Assembly (NCBI GenBank): GCA_024397875.1
Contig: CP073344.1
Coordinates: 2,905,001 to 2,969,000 of the forward strand
Length of the DNA: 64,000 bases
Direction: 5' to 3'
Origin: Amphritea atlantica
Lineage (GTDB): Bacteria; Pseudomonadota; Gammaproteobacteria; Pseudomonadales; Balneatricaceae
Part shown: positions 17,507-25,834 of the stretch, piece after piece
Layout of the letters: each line of letters opens with the position of its first letter
Numbering within the stretch: position 1 is the stretch's first letter
Translations under genes and position numbers: made by a program
The notes under the pieces: generated by a model
The model's database searches: none
Seen by the model: the letters and a program-made list of their open reading frames with translations, nothing else
What the model was told of the DNA's origin: nothing

Positions 17507-18352
17507 CTATTCGCCGATTGCCACCGGCCGCTGCGGATCTCGAATCCATTCACTCCAGGAACCCGGATAGACTTTCGAACCTTTAAGTCCGGCATGTTCC
17601 ATCGCTAGCTGATTGTGGCAGGCTGTCACCCCCGAACCGCAATAATGTGCGACCTGATGCGGCCGATAATCCCCTATAAAGCTGAGCCACTCCTGTTGTA
17701 GCTGCCCGGTGGTTTTAAACAGACCATCGTTTGTCAGGTTCAGCTGTAGTGGCCGGTTAACCGCCCCGGGAATATGCCCTGCAACCGGGTCGATCGGTTC
17801 CTGTTCACCCCGGTAACGCTCTGCGGTCCGGGCATCAATCAGCAACCCCGCCGCAGTAAACCCTTCAACCTGCTCAAGGGAAAGGATCAGAACCGGGTCC
17901 GGAGCCGCGTCAAAATTACCCGTTAACGGAGATGGCAGCTGGTCACTGACGGACAGCCCCGAGGCGAGCCAGGCGGGATAACCCCCATCCAGTACGGCGA
18001 CCTGCCGGTGCCCCAGCAAGCGCAGCAACCACCAGGCACGTGCCGCCATGGCACCACCGCAGTCGTCATAGACCACAACCTGAGTCTCGCTACTCACACC
18101 ACGGGCACGTAACGCCGCACAGAGCACTGCAAAGTCAGGCAGAGGATGACGACCACTGTCAGGGGTGACCGGTGATGAAAGGTCAGTATCGAGATTGAGG
18201 TAGCCGGCCCCCGGAATATGCCCTTCCCGGTAGACCTGCTCACCCTTCCCGGGTGCCGTGAGATAGGCACGGCAGTCCAGCACAACCGTTGCAGAATGCC
18301 CGGGCAGTAGCAGATGTTCCAGTTGAGCAACCGAGATCAGTGTCGTAAACAT
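17507..18352 (-). CDS. sseA: Thiosulfate/3-mercaptopyruvate sulfurtransferase
   Basis: 281 residues with two rhodanese domains. The N-terminal inactive domain (VVLDCRAYL, YDDCGGAMAARAWWLLRLLGH, LDGGYPAW) is followed by the catalytic one (LIDARTAERYRGEQEPID, GHIPGAVN) with the active-site loop CGSGVTAC. The CG-S-G-V-T-A loop favours 3-mercaptopyruvate sulfurtransferase over thiosulfate rhodanese. It transfers sulfane sulfur to cyanide or thiol acceptors. It is followed by the yjbR-like gene at 20 bp. Confidence 0.88.
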   Translation of the reverse strand: MFTTLISVAQLEHLLLPGHSATVVLDCRAYLTAPGKGEQVYREGHIPGAGYLNLDTDLSSPVTPDSGRHPLPDFAVLCAALRARGVSSETQVVVYDDCGGAMAARAWWLLRLLGHRQVAVLDGGYPAWLASGLSVSDQLPSPLTGNFDAAPDPVLILSLEQVEGFTAAGLLIDARTAERYRGEQEPIDPVAGHIPGAVNRPLQLNLTNDGLFKTTGQLQQEWLSFIGDYRPHQVAHYCGSGVTACHNQLAMEHAGLKGSKVYPGSWSEWIRDPQRPVAIGE

Positions 18353-18432
18353 CCGTAACTCTCCGTGGTCTGTGTCATTCAGAAGCCGCTAGCGCCGGCT
18401 AGTCTTCAACAACCGGCGACCCTCAATTTAAC

Positions 18433-19716
18433 TTACACCAGCAGCGCGGCAAGCTCATCGCGCAACAGGTCCAGTTCGTTCTGAGCTTTCTGCTTCGCTT
18501 TTTTCTTCAGTGACTCAACTTCAGCCTCTTTTTCTGCGATCAGCAGTTTTGCCTCAGCAGAGCTATCATCTGCATTACTGACCCGCTCCAACAAAGGCTT
18601 CAGTTGCATCAGAATCGCCCGGCGACGCCCCTCTTCTGCCCGGGCAATCTGCTCAGCAGACTGCTCTTTCTCTTTTTTCTCTTCCGCCTGAACAGTGGAG
18701 TTACCCTGCCAGGTCAGGGGACGGATACCGACCGCGTTGCGAACCTGCTCCAGAAAGGGCGCCGCATAGCTGCGGGCTTTATCCGCGCCCTTATGCAATT
18801 GCTGCTCAACATAGGCCAGATCATGCATCAGGTGGTTATACTCTTCACGGGGCTTAGCCAGATAGCTGTCGAGATACTCAAACAACTCCTTCTTCGCGTC
18901 TCCCCAGCCAATACCATTGGCAAATTTTGTCCGCATCTGCGCCTGTTCTGCCGCTGTCGCGAAGTTAGCATAGAGCTGGAAGATAGTGCTGCTGTCCGCA
19001 TCTTTTGGCTCACCCGGCTCCCGGGTATCGGTCTTGATCTGCTTAATCAGCTTGTACAGTTCATCAGAAGAGCTGAACAACGGAATCGTATTATCATAGC
19101 TCTTCGACATCTTCCGGCCATCCAGCCCCGGAATCAGCTGAGTCTGCTCATCCACCTGAGCTTCTGGCAGATTAAACAGTGAACCATAAGTGTGATTAAA
19201 GCGGCCGGCAATATCACGCGCCATTTCGATATGCTGAATCTGGTCTTTACCGACAGGAATGATATCGGCATTAAACATCAGAATATCGGCGGCCATCAGA
19301 ATCGGATAGCTGAACAGTCCCATGGTGACGTCATCATCATCCTGACGTCCCGCTTCACGGTTAGCATCGACAGACGCCTTGTAAGCGTGGGAACGGTTCA
19401 TCAGACCTTTAGAGGTCATGCAGGTAAGAATCCAGGTCAGCTCAGTAATCTCAGGTATATCGGTCTGACGGTAGAAGGTCGCCTTATCGGTATCCAGTCC
19501 CAGCGCCAGCCAGGTTGCTGCGATCTCGCGGGTTGAACGGGCTACCCGGTCAGGATCATGACATTTAATCAGGGCATGGAAGTCAGCGAGAAAGAAGTAA
19601 CTGTTATTATTACTGTTGAGGCTGGCCTCAATCGCGGGCTTAATTGCGCCCAGATAGTTACCAATATGTGGGGTACCGGTGGTTGTAATACCGGTCAGAA
19701 CGGTCTGCTTAGTCAT
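18433..19716 (-). CDS. trpS: Tryptophanyl-tRNA synthetase with C-terminal extension
   Basis: 427 residues. Class I signatures are TPHIGNYLGA near the N-terminus and GRKMSKSYDN in the middle, with the Trp pocket around DADDVTMG-like VTMGLFSYPILMAADIL. It charges tRNA-Trp. The catalytic part ends near residue 340. A charged tail of about 85 residues (EEKKEKEQSAEQIARAEEGR and AEAKLLIAEKEAEVESLKKK) is predicted to form a coiled coil and is longer than in E. coli TrpS. Divergent from a small membrane-protein gene. Confidence 0.94.
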   Translation of the reverse strand: MTKQTVLTGITTTGTPHIGNYLGAIKPAIEASLNSNNNSYFFLADFHALIKCHDPDRVARSTREIAATWLALGLDTDKATFYRQTDIPEITELTWILTCMTSKGLMNRSHAYKASVDANREAGRQDDDDVTMGLFSYPILMAADILMFNADIIPVGKDQIQHIEMARDIAGRFNHTYGSLFNLPEAQVDEQTQLIPGLDGRKMSKSYDNTIPLFSSSDELYKLIKQIKTDTREPGEPKDADSSTIFQLYANFATAAEQAQMRTKFANGIGWGDAKKELFEYLDSYLAKPREEYNHLMHDLAYVEQQLHKGADKARSYAAPFLEQVRNAVGIRPLTWQGNSTVQAEEKKEKEQSAEQIARAEEGRRRAILMQLKPLLERVSNADDSSAEAKLLIAEKEAEVESLKKKAKQKAQNELDLLRDELAALLV

Positions 19717-19872
19717 CTGATTATCTTTTTACTGAAAGCTAACGAAAATTGCGCTCTATAATACAAGAAAATTGAGCCTCTGGCCTGCGTAATCAAAGCA
19801 GAAGTGATGACAAGGGTTTTTTCAGACAGTGATCAGTGGTACAAATAGCCATCTCTTATGTAAGGAATCACT

Positions 19873-20175
19873 ATGTCTTCGCTTATCCCCTCTTTTATTG
19901 TTCTGGGTTCATTGCTGATAACGCTGGTTATCCTGATACGACGCGCACCCAATCGTAAACCCGCAACAATCGTCAACAGTGTCATTATGAGCGCACTTTG
20001 CTTTGTCGGCGGTATGCTGGTCTCGGCGATGTATACCCGCGCAGTCGGGAACGAAAATTCAAATCCTTTTATCATAGCGGTTCTGGTGGCTATCGGTACT
20101 TTTGGAGCACTGGCAATCTATATCAAGCTGGATGAAAAAAAGAAACTGAAGCAACAACAGGGCAATAACGACTAA
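19873..20175 (+). CDS. Small membrane protein, function unknown
   Basis: 100 residues with three hydrophobic segments (SFIVLGSLLITLVILI, SVIMSALCFVGGMLVSAMY, FIIAVLVAIGTFGALAIYI) and a Lys/Gln-rich cytoplasmic tail. TAAGGA precedes the ATG at good spacing, and a TATAAT lies at 19756-19761. No family is recognised. Confidence 0.65.
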   Translation: MSSLIPSFIVLGSLLITLVILIRRAPNRKPATIVNSVIMSALCFVGGMLVSAMYTRAVGNENSNPFIIAVLVAIGTFGALAIYIKLDEKKKLKQQQGNND

Positions 20176-20291
20176 ACATCAGTACTATCATCTCGGATCC
20201 CGGGCAGCCAAAACGTTCTGAGCCAACGCTTTGACAAAGCCGCTATCCTGACCAAAACTTAATGGACAGAATGTCTTTTATGGAGGCCGCG

Positions 20292-20525
20292 ATGGACAGA
20301 TCAATGCATACGATGAATGCCCTGTTTGAGCAGCTGGGAATGCCCGGTGATGATTCATATATCGATCAGTTTATCCGCACCCACACCCTGTTCAGTCAGA
20401 ATGTTAAGCTCTCGGAAGCAACATTCTGGACACCTAGTCAGGCAAGTTTTATCAGAGAGTGCCTTGAAACCGATTCAGACTGGTGTGAGGTCGTGGATGA
20501 TCTGAATACACGACTTCACTCCTGA
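20292..20525 (+). CDS. DUF2789 family protein
   Basis: 77 residues matching DUF2789: MHTMNALFEQLGMPGDDSYIDQFI, then ATFWTPSQASFIRECLETDSDWCEVVDDLN. In-frame ATGs exist upstream to 20262, but GGAGG sits just before the ATG at 20292 and the family starts here. Small helical protein of unknown function. A strong terminator follows. Confidence 0.8.
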   Translation: MDRSMHTMNALFEQLGMPGDDSYIDQFIRTHTLFSQNVKLSEATFWTPSQASFIRECLETDSDWCEVVDDLNTRLHS

Positions 20526-20552
20526 CTATCAGGCTGATAGGGATAACTAATC

Positions 20553-20583
20553 AGGCCAGCCCTTTCCAGGGCTGGCCTTTTTA
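20553..20583 (+). terminator. Rho-independent terminator after DUF2789 gene
   Basis: Stem AGGCCAGCCCT / AGGGCTGGCCT, loop TTCC, then five T. Confidence 0.9.
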
Positions 20584-20625
20584 GTTTAGGATCAGAGCAT
20601 TATCAGAAAACGACACACAAATACT

Positions 20626-21399
20626 ATGCTACTGGTTATCTCCCCTGCTAAAAATCTCGATTACGATACTCCGGCCACGACCGACCGTTATACAATGCCG
20701 CAGCATCTGGATCATTCCGAAAACCTGATTCAGTCGCTGCGCGAATACTCGGTTCAGGATATTGCTGAACTGATGAAACTAAGCGACAAACTCTCGGCCC
20801 TTAACGTTGCCCGTTATGAGAGCTGGTCTCAGCCATTTACCACAGAAAATGCCAAACAGGCGGTTCTGGCATTTAATGGTGATGTCTATAGCGGACTAAA
20901 TGCTGAAGATTTCAGCGAAGCGGAGCTGGATTTTACCCAGCAGCACCTGCGCATTCTCTCGGGTCTCTATGGCGTTCTCAAACCATTGGATCTGATGCAG
21001 CCCTACCGGCTGGAGATGGGAACCAAGCTGGCTAACAGCCGGGGCAAAGATCTGTACGGGTTCTGGGGCAATATCGTGACTGATGATCTGAATCAGACAC
21101 TGGCAAACAACGATGAACCGGTATTGGTTAACCTCGCCTCCAATGAGTATTTCAAATCGGTTAAGCCTAAAGCGCTGAACGGCCGAATCATCACACCGGT
21201 GTTTAAAGACTGGAAAAATGGTCAGTACAAGATCATCAGTTTCTTTGCGAAAAAAGCCCGGGGACTGATGTGCCGCTATGCGATCAAAAACCAGATCACC
21301 GATGCTGAACAGCTAAAGAACTTCGATCTGGCCGGTTATCAGTATGATGACAGCCAGTCTAAAGGGGATACCTGGGTGTTTACCCGCAGGGAAAGTTGA
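20626..21399 (+). CDS. yaaA: Peroxide stress protein YaaA
   Basis: 257 residues with the YaaA/DUF328 pattern: N-terminal [63 protein letters not shown] and [15 protein letters not shown]. In E. coli the protein lowers free iron and DNA damage under hydrogen peroxide and is under OxyR control; no OxyR site was identified here. Full length, a single gene between two terminators. Confidence 0.94.
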   Translation: MLLVISPAKNLDYDTPATTDRYTMPQHLDHSENLIQSLREYSVQDIAELMKLSDKLSALNVARYESWSQPFTTENAKQAVLAFNGDVYSGLNAEDFSEAELDFTQQHLRILSGLYGVLKPLDLMQPYRLEMGTKLANSRGKDLYGFWGNIVTDDLNQTLANNDEPVLVNLASNEYFKSVKPKALNGRIITPVFKDWKNGQYKIISFFAKKARGLMCRYAIKNQITDAEQLKNFDLAGYQYDDSQSKGDTWVFTRRES

Positions 21400-21433
21400 G
21401 CTTTTCCCTGCCGAAATGCGCTTTTAACCCATA

Positions 21434-21463
21434 AAAAAACGCTGCCATCCGCAGCGTTTTTTA
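21434..21463. terminator. Bidirectional terminator between yaaA and the Tim44-like gene
   Basis: AAAAAACGCTGC / GCAGCGTTTTTT with a 5-base loop. The A- and T-runs allow it to serve both convergent genes. Confidence 0.9.
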
Positions 21464-21495
21464 TGTCTGTAGAACGAAGATAATCGAAGACTAGC

Positions 21496-22371
21496 TCAGG
21501 GCTGCTGAATACCGACAATCATCCAGCTGGCATCGGCTTCACTCATATCCCGGCGCAGGTGCCAGATTTCACTGAACTCGGTCGTCTGATCACTATCCTC
21601 TTTCAGCCAGCCGTAAAAGTTGATCGATGCGATAACATGATCATCGTTATCGATAAAGTTAGCCATCTCCGCCATCACTGAAACCACTTCGGTTTTCTGT
21701 TCAGCCGGCTGCTTTGCCCGCTCCTGCTTCAGAACATCCAGAACTTCGTCGGAGGTATAGGTTGCAATATCGTCCCAGTCACTGTTATCCCAGGCGTTCT
21801 GCAGATGACTGAAGTGGCCTTTCGCCCCTTCCAGAAAAGCCTGTTCGTTAAACCACTGCGGTAATTGCAGCGCTTCAGGCTCAACGTTAAAACCAGCCAC
21901 AGGCGCCGACGAAACATCCTGATAAACGGCAGTATCGGCCTGCTCACGATTCTGGGGCTGAGCCATAGACTCCTCGGGACGCTGATGTCCGGCATATTGC
22001 GCCTGCGAACCGCCTTTCATAGCAGAGAAAATTTTCACTGCGGCAAAAATCAGCAAACCGATTAACAGGATATCCATAAACTGAATGCCATCGAAAGCAC
22101 CGCCAAAGAACAGTGCACCCAGTAAACCACCCGCCAGAAGGCCGCCCATCAGACCACCAAAGCCGCTGCGACGAGGCTGAGCTGCAGCCGTGGTTGAACT
22201 ACCTGTTGGCGCTGCTTTCTGCTGTGTCGGTGACGCAGGCTGAACTTTCTTTGGGGTTGAATAAGATTTACCGAAACTGAAACCGCCGCCTAAACGCTTA
22301 GCCTCCGCATCGGGTACGATCAGACCAAAACCGATAATCAGTGTAAAAAATGAAACCAACAGAGTACGCAT
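21496..22371 (-). CDS. Tim44-like domain membrane protein
   Basis: 291 residues. A signal-anchor ends about ADAEAKRLGG. A low-complexity Pro/Ala/Gln linker, a Gly-rich hydrophobic stretch (GLMGGLLAGGLLGALFFGG) and a second membrane helix (MDILLIGLLIFAAVKIF) follow. Residues about 165-290 form a Tim44-like domain (FNEQAFLEGAKGHFSHLQNAWDNSDWDDIATYTSDEVL, EFSEIWHLRR). The bacterial family is of unclear function. AGGAG lies 5 nt before the ATG. Confidence 0.87.
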   Translation of the reverse strand: MRTLLVSFFTLIIGFGLIVPDAEAKRLGGGFSFGKSYSTPKKVQPASPTQQKAAPTGSSTTAAAQPRRSGFGGLMGGLLAGGLLGALFFGGAFDGIQFMDILLIGLLIFAAVKIFSAMKGGSQAQYAGHQRPEESMAQPQNREQADTAVYQDVSSAPVAGFNVEPEALQLPQWFNEQAFLEGAKGHFSHLQNAWDNSDWDDIATYTSDEVLDVLKQERAKQPAEQKTEVVSVMAEMANFIDNDDHVIASINFYGWLKEDSDQTTEFSEIWHLRRDMSEADASWMIVGIQQP

Positions 22372-22414
22372 AGAAGCTCCTGTACTGTATTTAAGACATT
22401 CAGCTGCCAGATAA

Positions 22415-23314
22415 TTATGCTGATGACTTTTTATCGTTATGGTTACGACCGGTAATGATCGCCAGATAAATGCCGCTGAATATTAGCCCCATCCCTATAA
22501 AATGGAAAGGTTCCACGGCTTCATTGAGAAAAATAACCGACAGAATCAGGCCGAACAGCGGCATCAGGTGAATAAACAGCCCGGCCTTAGCGGGTCCCAG
22601 TTCGGCAACTCCCCGGTTCCAGAAAATGTAGGAAAGAATCGACGGACAAATCGCCATATAGATAATCGCTGAAAGTGTCTGCGGGCTCCATTGCGGACGC
22701 GCCCCGGCGAGATATTCCCACAGCATAAATGGAAACAGCACCACGACGCCGATCACCACAGTAACACCGAAAAAGGTAAACCCATCCAGCCCGACAGGTT
22801 TCAGTCGCAACATCACCGAATAAGCAGACCAGCTTAACACCGCCGCTATAATCCACAGATCACCGGTATTAAACGATAGGGTCATCAATACTTCAGGGTC
22901 ACCCTTGGCCACCAGCATCAACACCCCGATAAGGGAGATAAACACGCCAAGCCATTGCCGGCGAACCACGGCTTCACCCAGAAACAGCGAGGTAAACACC
23001 AGAATGATAATGGGTACCGCCGACTGCATCAGCGTGGCATTAGTCGCCTGAGTCGTCTGCACACCGAGATAGATGAAGGAGTTAAAACAGACCACACTCA
23101 GCACTGACAACACCCCTAAAATAGGCAGGTTTTGCCGGATCAGTGGCCATTTACGCAAGATACGCGGCAGTATTAATGGCAGGATAATCAGCAGCGCCAG
23201 TCCCCAGCGCATAAATGACATGGTCAGGGGGGGGAATTCAGCATGAATACCCCGGGCAGTCACAAAGTTACCCGCCCAGAACAGTACCGTCAGGGTCAAC
23301 AGGAAGTATGGCAT
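22415..23314 (-). CDS. EamA/DMT-family exporter
   Basis: 299 residues with ten hydrophobic segments in two EamA repeats (FWAGNFVTARGIHAEFPPLT..., then SWSAYSVMLRL... and LGPAKAGLFIHLMPLFGLILSVIFLNE). Inner-membrane drug/metabolite transporter; the substrate cannot be told. Its ATG overlaps the stop of the upstream channel gene by one base (TGATG), implying translational coupling. Confidence 0.9.
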   Translation of the reverse strand: MPYFLLTLTVLFWAGNFVTARGIHAEFPPLTMSFMRWGLALLIILPLILPRILRKWPLIRQNLPILGVLSVLSVVCFNSFIYLGVQTTQATNATLMQSAVPIIILVFTSLFLGEAVVRRQWLGVFISLIGVLMLVAKGDPEVLMTLSFNTGDLWIIAAVLSWSAYSVMLRLKPVGLDGFTFFGVTVVIGVVVLFPFMLWEYLAGARPQWSPQTLSAIIYMAICPSILSYIFWNRGVAELGPAKAGLFIHLMPLFGLILSVIFLNEAVEPFHFIGMGLIFSGIYLAIITGRNHNDKKSSA

Positions 23315-25002
23315 CAGATTCGCTTCAACAATTTGGCCAGCAGATTATGACTCGGCTCTTCGCCGGTCTGAAGATAGAACAGAATATTGTAGTTATTGAT
23401 ACTCCAGCTCATCTGGTTGCTGGCTTCAGCCAGACCACAGAAGAGTACCTCATCCCCCTCTTGCAGCACCGTCAACTCTCCCGGTAGCAGTTTCAGGTCG
23501 CCGTTACGCCGGAACATCAACGGAAAACAGGGTAACTGATCCTTACGATGACGCGGATCTTTCATCAGATTACTTAACTTTACCTCAAGCCCTTCAGCCG
23601 ATATCGCGGTGATTGCCGGAGTGGTTGCCGGACTCACGCTAATCGACCAGCTATCCAGTTCTCTATCTGAAGCGATACTACTCATCCGGTTGAGCAGGGT
23701 ATGCGCCCAGACATCATCCTGTAACTGCATCTGCTCGATAAATTCCGGTAGTAGCGGGGTTTTGAGTTTAGCCAGAATCCGGTTGGCAATTATCCTGCCC
23801 GGTTCCATGATGAAGTCAGCCTTAGAGTTTTCATACACCAGCGTATTCGTACTGAGATTCTGACGAACCACGGTCACCAGCTTTGGATTCAACTCTTTAG
23901 CAGTCATGATAATCGACAGGTTATCGGCATCGTTATCGGTACCTGCAACAATACCAACCGCCTCCATGACACCGGCGATCTCCAGCGTTGCTGCCTCAGT
24001 ACCCAAACCGATCACCGTATTGCTATAGCCTTTCAGTTGACCCGGCTCATCGTCCAGTAAAATAAGCTCCACTTCATGCTTAGCAAACTCCCGGTGCAAC
24101 GCCTTACCGAATCGGCCCAGGCCGCAAATAATCCAGCGGCCACTGGTTTTCTTGTAAGCACTGGAAAGCGGACGATGGAATGGATTGACCAGCCAGTCAT
24201 ATACCAGATGCGCATAAGGCGAATGCGCCGCCAAAGAGAGATATTCAGCATAATCTTTGAACGGATCAACAATATAGTCGGTACCAAAAGAAGCCAGATT
24301 CCGGGCATTGGTCTCAGACGCTGTCCGGCTCACCACCAGTCTGTCCGGAGCCAGAAGTTTACTGGCGATTGAAATAGAGAGATTAACGTTGTCGTCATTA
24401 GTCAGAGCCAGCACACCGATACAGCTGGGATGTTGCAACCCCGCATCGTCGAGCATTTCAGGCAACGAGGCATCGGCACACAGGCCAGGGACACGCAGCA
24501 CCAGCCCATCAACTTCCAGTTCATCGATCCGGGGCTGCTCGATATCGATCACTACTGAACGGATGCCACGATTGCAGAGTTTTTTAATAATGGCACTGCC
24601 GGTAATGCCATAACCACAAATCAGATAAAACGGCTCATTCAGGTTCCTGACCTCTTTGGCAAACGCACGGCGTCGCAGCATCCGGCCAAACATCGGTTCC
24701 TGAAACAACGCAAGCAGTGAACCGATACTGTACAACCAGGCAATCACCGTGCCGTAGATCGATACCAGTGTCCAGGCCCTCTGAGCCGCGGTAAACGCAT
24801 AGGGAATCTCACCAAAGCCAATGGTCGACCCCATAAAACTGACAAAATAGATCGCATGGAAAAAATCCATATGCCATACGTTACCCTGATCATCCTGACC
24901 GGGAATCATGACAAAACCCAGCGTTGCCAGCGAGTAGATAACAATCAGAGTAATCAGCGGATGTCGCAGACGGCGCAACATCACATAAAATATATCGTTC
25001 AT
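23314..25002 (-). CDS. Potassium-channel-like protein with two TrkA-N (RCK) domains
   Basis: 562 residues. Two N-terminal transmembrane helices flank a pore loop with the filter-like GSTIGFGE (canonical TVGYG). Two Rossmann RCK domains follow, at about 120-260 (FYLICGYGITGSAIIKKL) and 285-420 (RWIICGLGRFGKALHREF). The C-terminal part (about 460-545) resembles a TrkA-C-like domain. It probably gates K+ flux with a nucleotide or ion ligand. It ends by overlapping the EamA gene and follows a small membrane-protein gene by 12 bp. Confidence 0.88.
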   Translation of the reverse strand: MNDIFYVMLRRLRHPLITLIVIYSLATLGFVMIPGQDDQGNVWHMDFFHAIYFVSFMGSTIGFGEIPYAFTAAQRAWTLVSIYGTVIAWLYSIGSLLALFQEPMFGRMLRRRAFAKEVRNLNEPFYLICGYGITGSAIIKKLCNRGIRSVVIDIEQPRIDELEVDGLVLRVPGLCADASLPEMLDDAGLQHPSCIGVLALTNDDNVNLSISIASKLLAPDRLVVSRTASETNARNLASFGTDYIVDPFKDYAEYLSLAAHSPYAHLVYDWLVNPFHRPLSSAYKKTSGRWIICGLGRFGKALHREFAKHEVELILLDDEPGQLKGYSNTVIGLGTEAATLEIAGVMEAVGIVAGTDNDADNLSIIMTAKELNPKLVTVVRQNLSTNTLVYENSKADFIMEPGRIIANRILAKLKTPLLPEFIEQMQLQDDVWAHTLLNRMSSIASDRELDSWSISVSPATTPAITAISAEGLEVKLSNLMKDPRHRKDQLPCFPLMFRRNGDLKLLPGELTVLQEGDEVLFCGLAEASNQMSWSINNYNILFYLQTGEEPSHNLLAKLLKRI

Positions 25003-25014
25003 GGAGAAGCGCTC

Positions 25015-25407
25015 TTAGCGACGCACAACGATCGTCTCGACCATCAACAGAATCACCGACACAATGTTTGCCAGCAATGCCCCCCCTGACATCGAGATCA
25101 CACTGCTGAACATCTCGGGGGTTACGCCAACATCGGACAGCTGAGCGCCATACCCCCAGATCATTGCAGCAATCACCAGCTGGAGATCCGCCACCAGACT
25201 GGTTGCCATCATCAGTGCTCCCAGATGCGTCCGGTCACCAAACTTAAGTACTGTACAGATCATGCTCACCACAATTGCGGCAAAAAACTCATACACATTG
25301 TGGTGCGCAGGATCATCTATATCGCCGATAAAGAAACCAAAGTTCATGGTTAGGGCCAGCACAATAAAGAAAGCGTAAATCACCTTTTCGCGATTCATAG
25401 AATCCAT
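25015..25407 (-). CDS. Small membrane protein upstream of the channel gene (DUF6394-like)
   Basis: 130 residues with four hydrophobic helices (VIYAFFIVLALTMNFGFFIG, EFFAAIVVSMICTVLKFG, ATSLVADLQLVIAAMIWG, GGALLANIVSVILLMVET). It sits 12 bp upstream of the RCK-channel gene and is presumably the first gene of a three-gene operon with the channel and the EamA exporter. The resemblance to DUF6394 is from memory and tentative. Start 25398 is equally possible. Confidence 0.6.
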   Translation of the reverse strand: MDSMNREKVIYAFFIVLALTMNFGFFIGDIDDPAHHNVYEFFAAIVVSMICTVLKFGDRTHLGALMMATSLVADLQLVIAAMIWGYGAQLSDVGVTPEMFSSVISMSGGALLANIVSVILLMVETIVVRR

Positions 25408-25834
25408 CCCGCCGTATAAAAAAATAGTTATAACAACAAAAGCTTACTGCAACTGATTGTAAAGCATACGGGAATAATAAAGAAACAATCGAACCTACTG
25501 TAAAACTATATGTCCAACATCCAGATTGCCTGATGACCCTGAATAACAACACAGGCAGATCTGCTGTACAACGGGTTTAACTGTAGGACCGGCTGCCGGT
25601 CAGCCGTAAAAGCCCCCCTGCAACACAGAAAACAGTGAGGCTTGAATAAATGCGCAACGAAAAATATAACTACCGATGTAACCCGCTTCTCATGACTAAA
25701 GAGTTCAGTGGACTTAACGCCCTTCTCTTTGAGACTCAGTTACATTAGACTCGACATCTGTACAATAAATAACCGATAATCAATTTCCTTTTTAAATGAG
25801 TGATCAGAGCTCCATCATCCAGAGGCTTGAGTGA
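25408..25834. other. Gene-free divergent promoter region
   Basis: 427 bp, AT-rich, between the divergent channel operon and the pitrilysin gene. No convincing ORF, RNA or operator was found; promoters for both sides are expected here. Confidence 0.4.
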
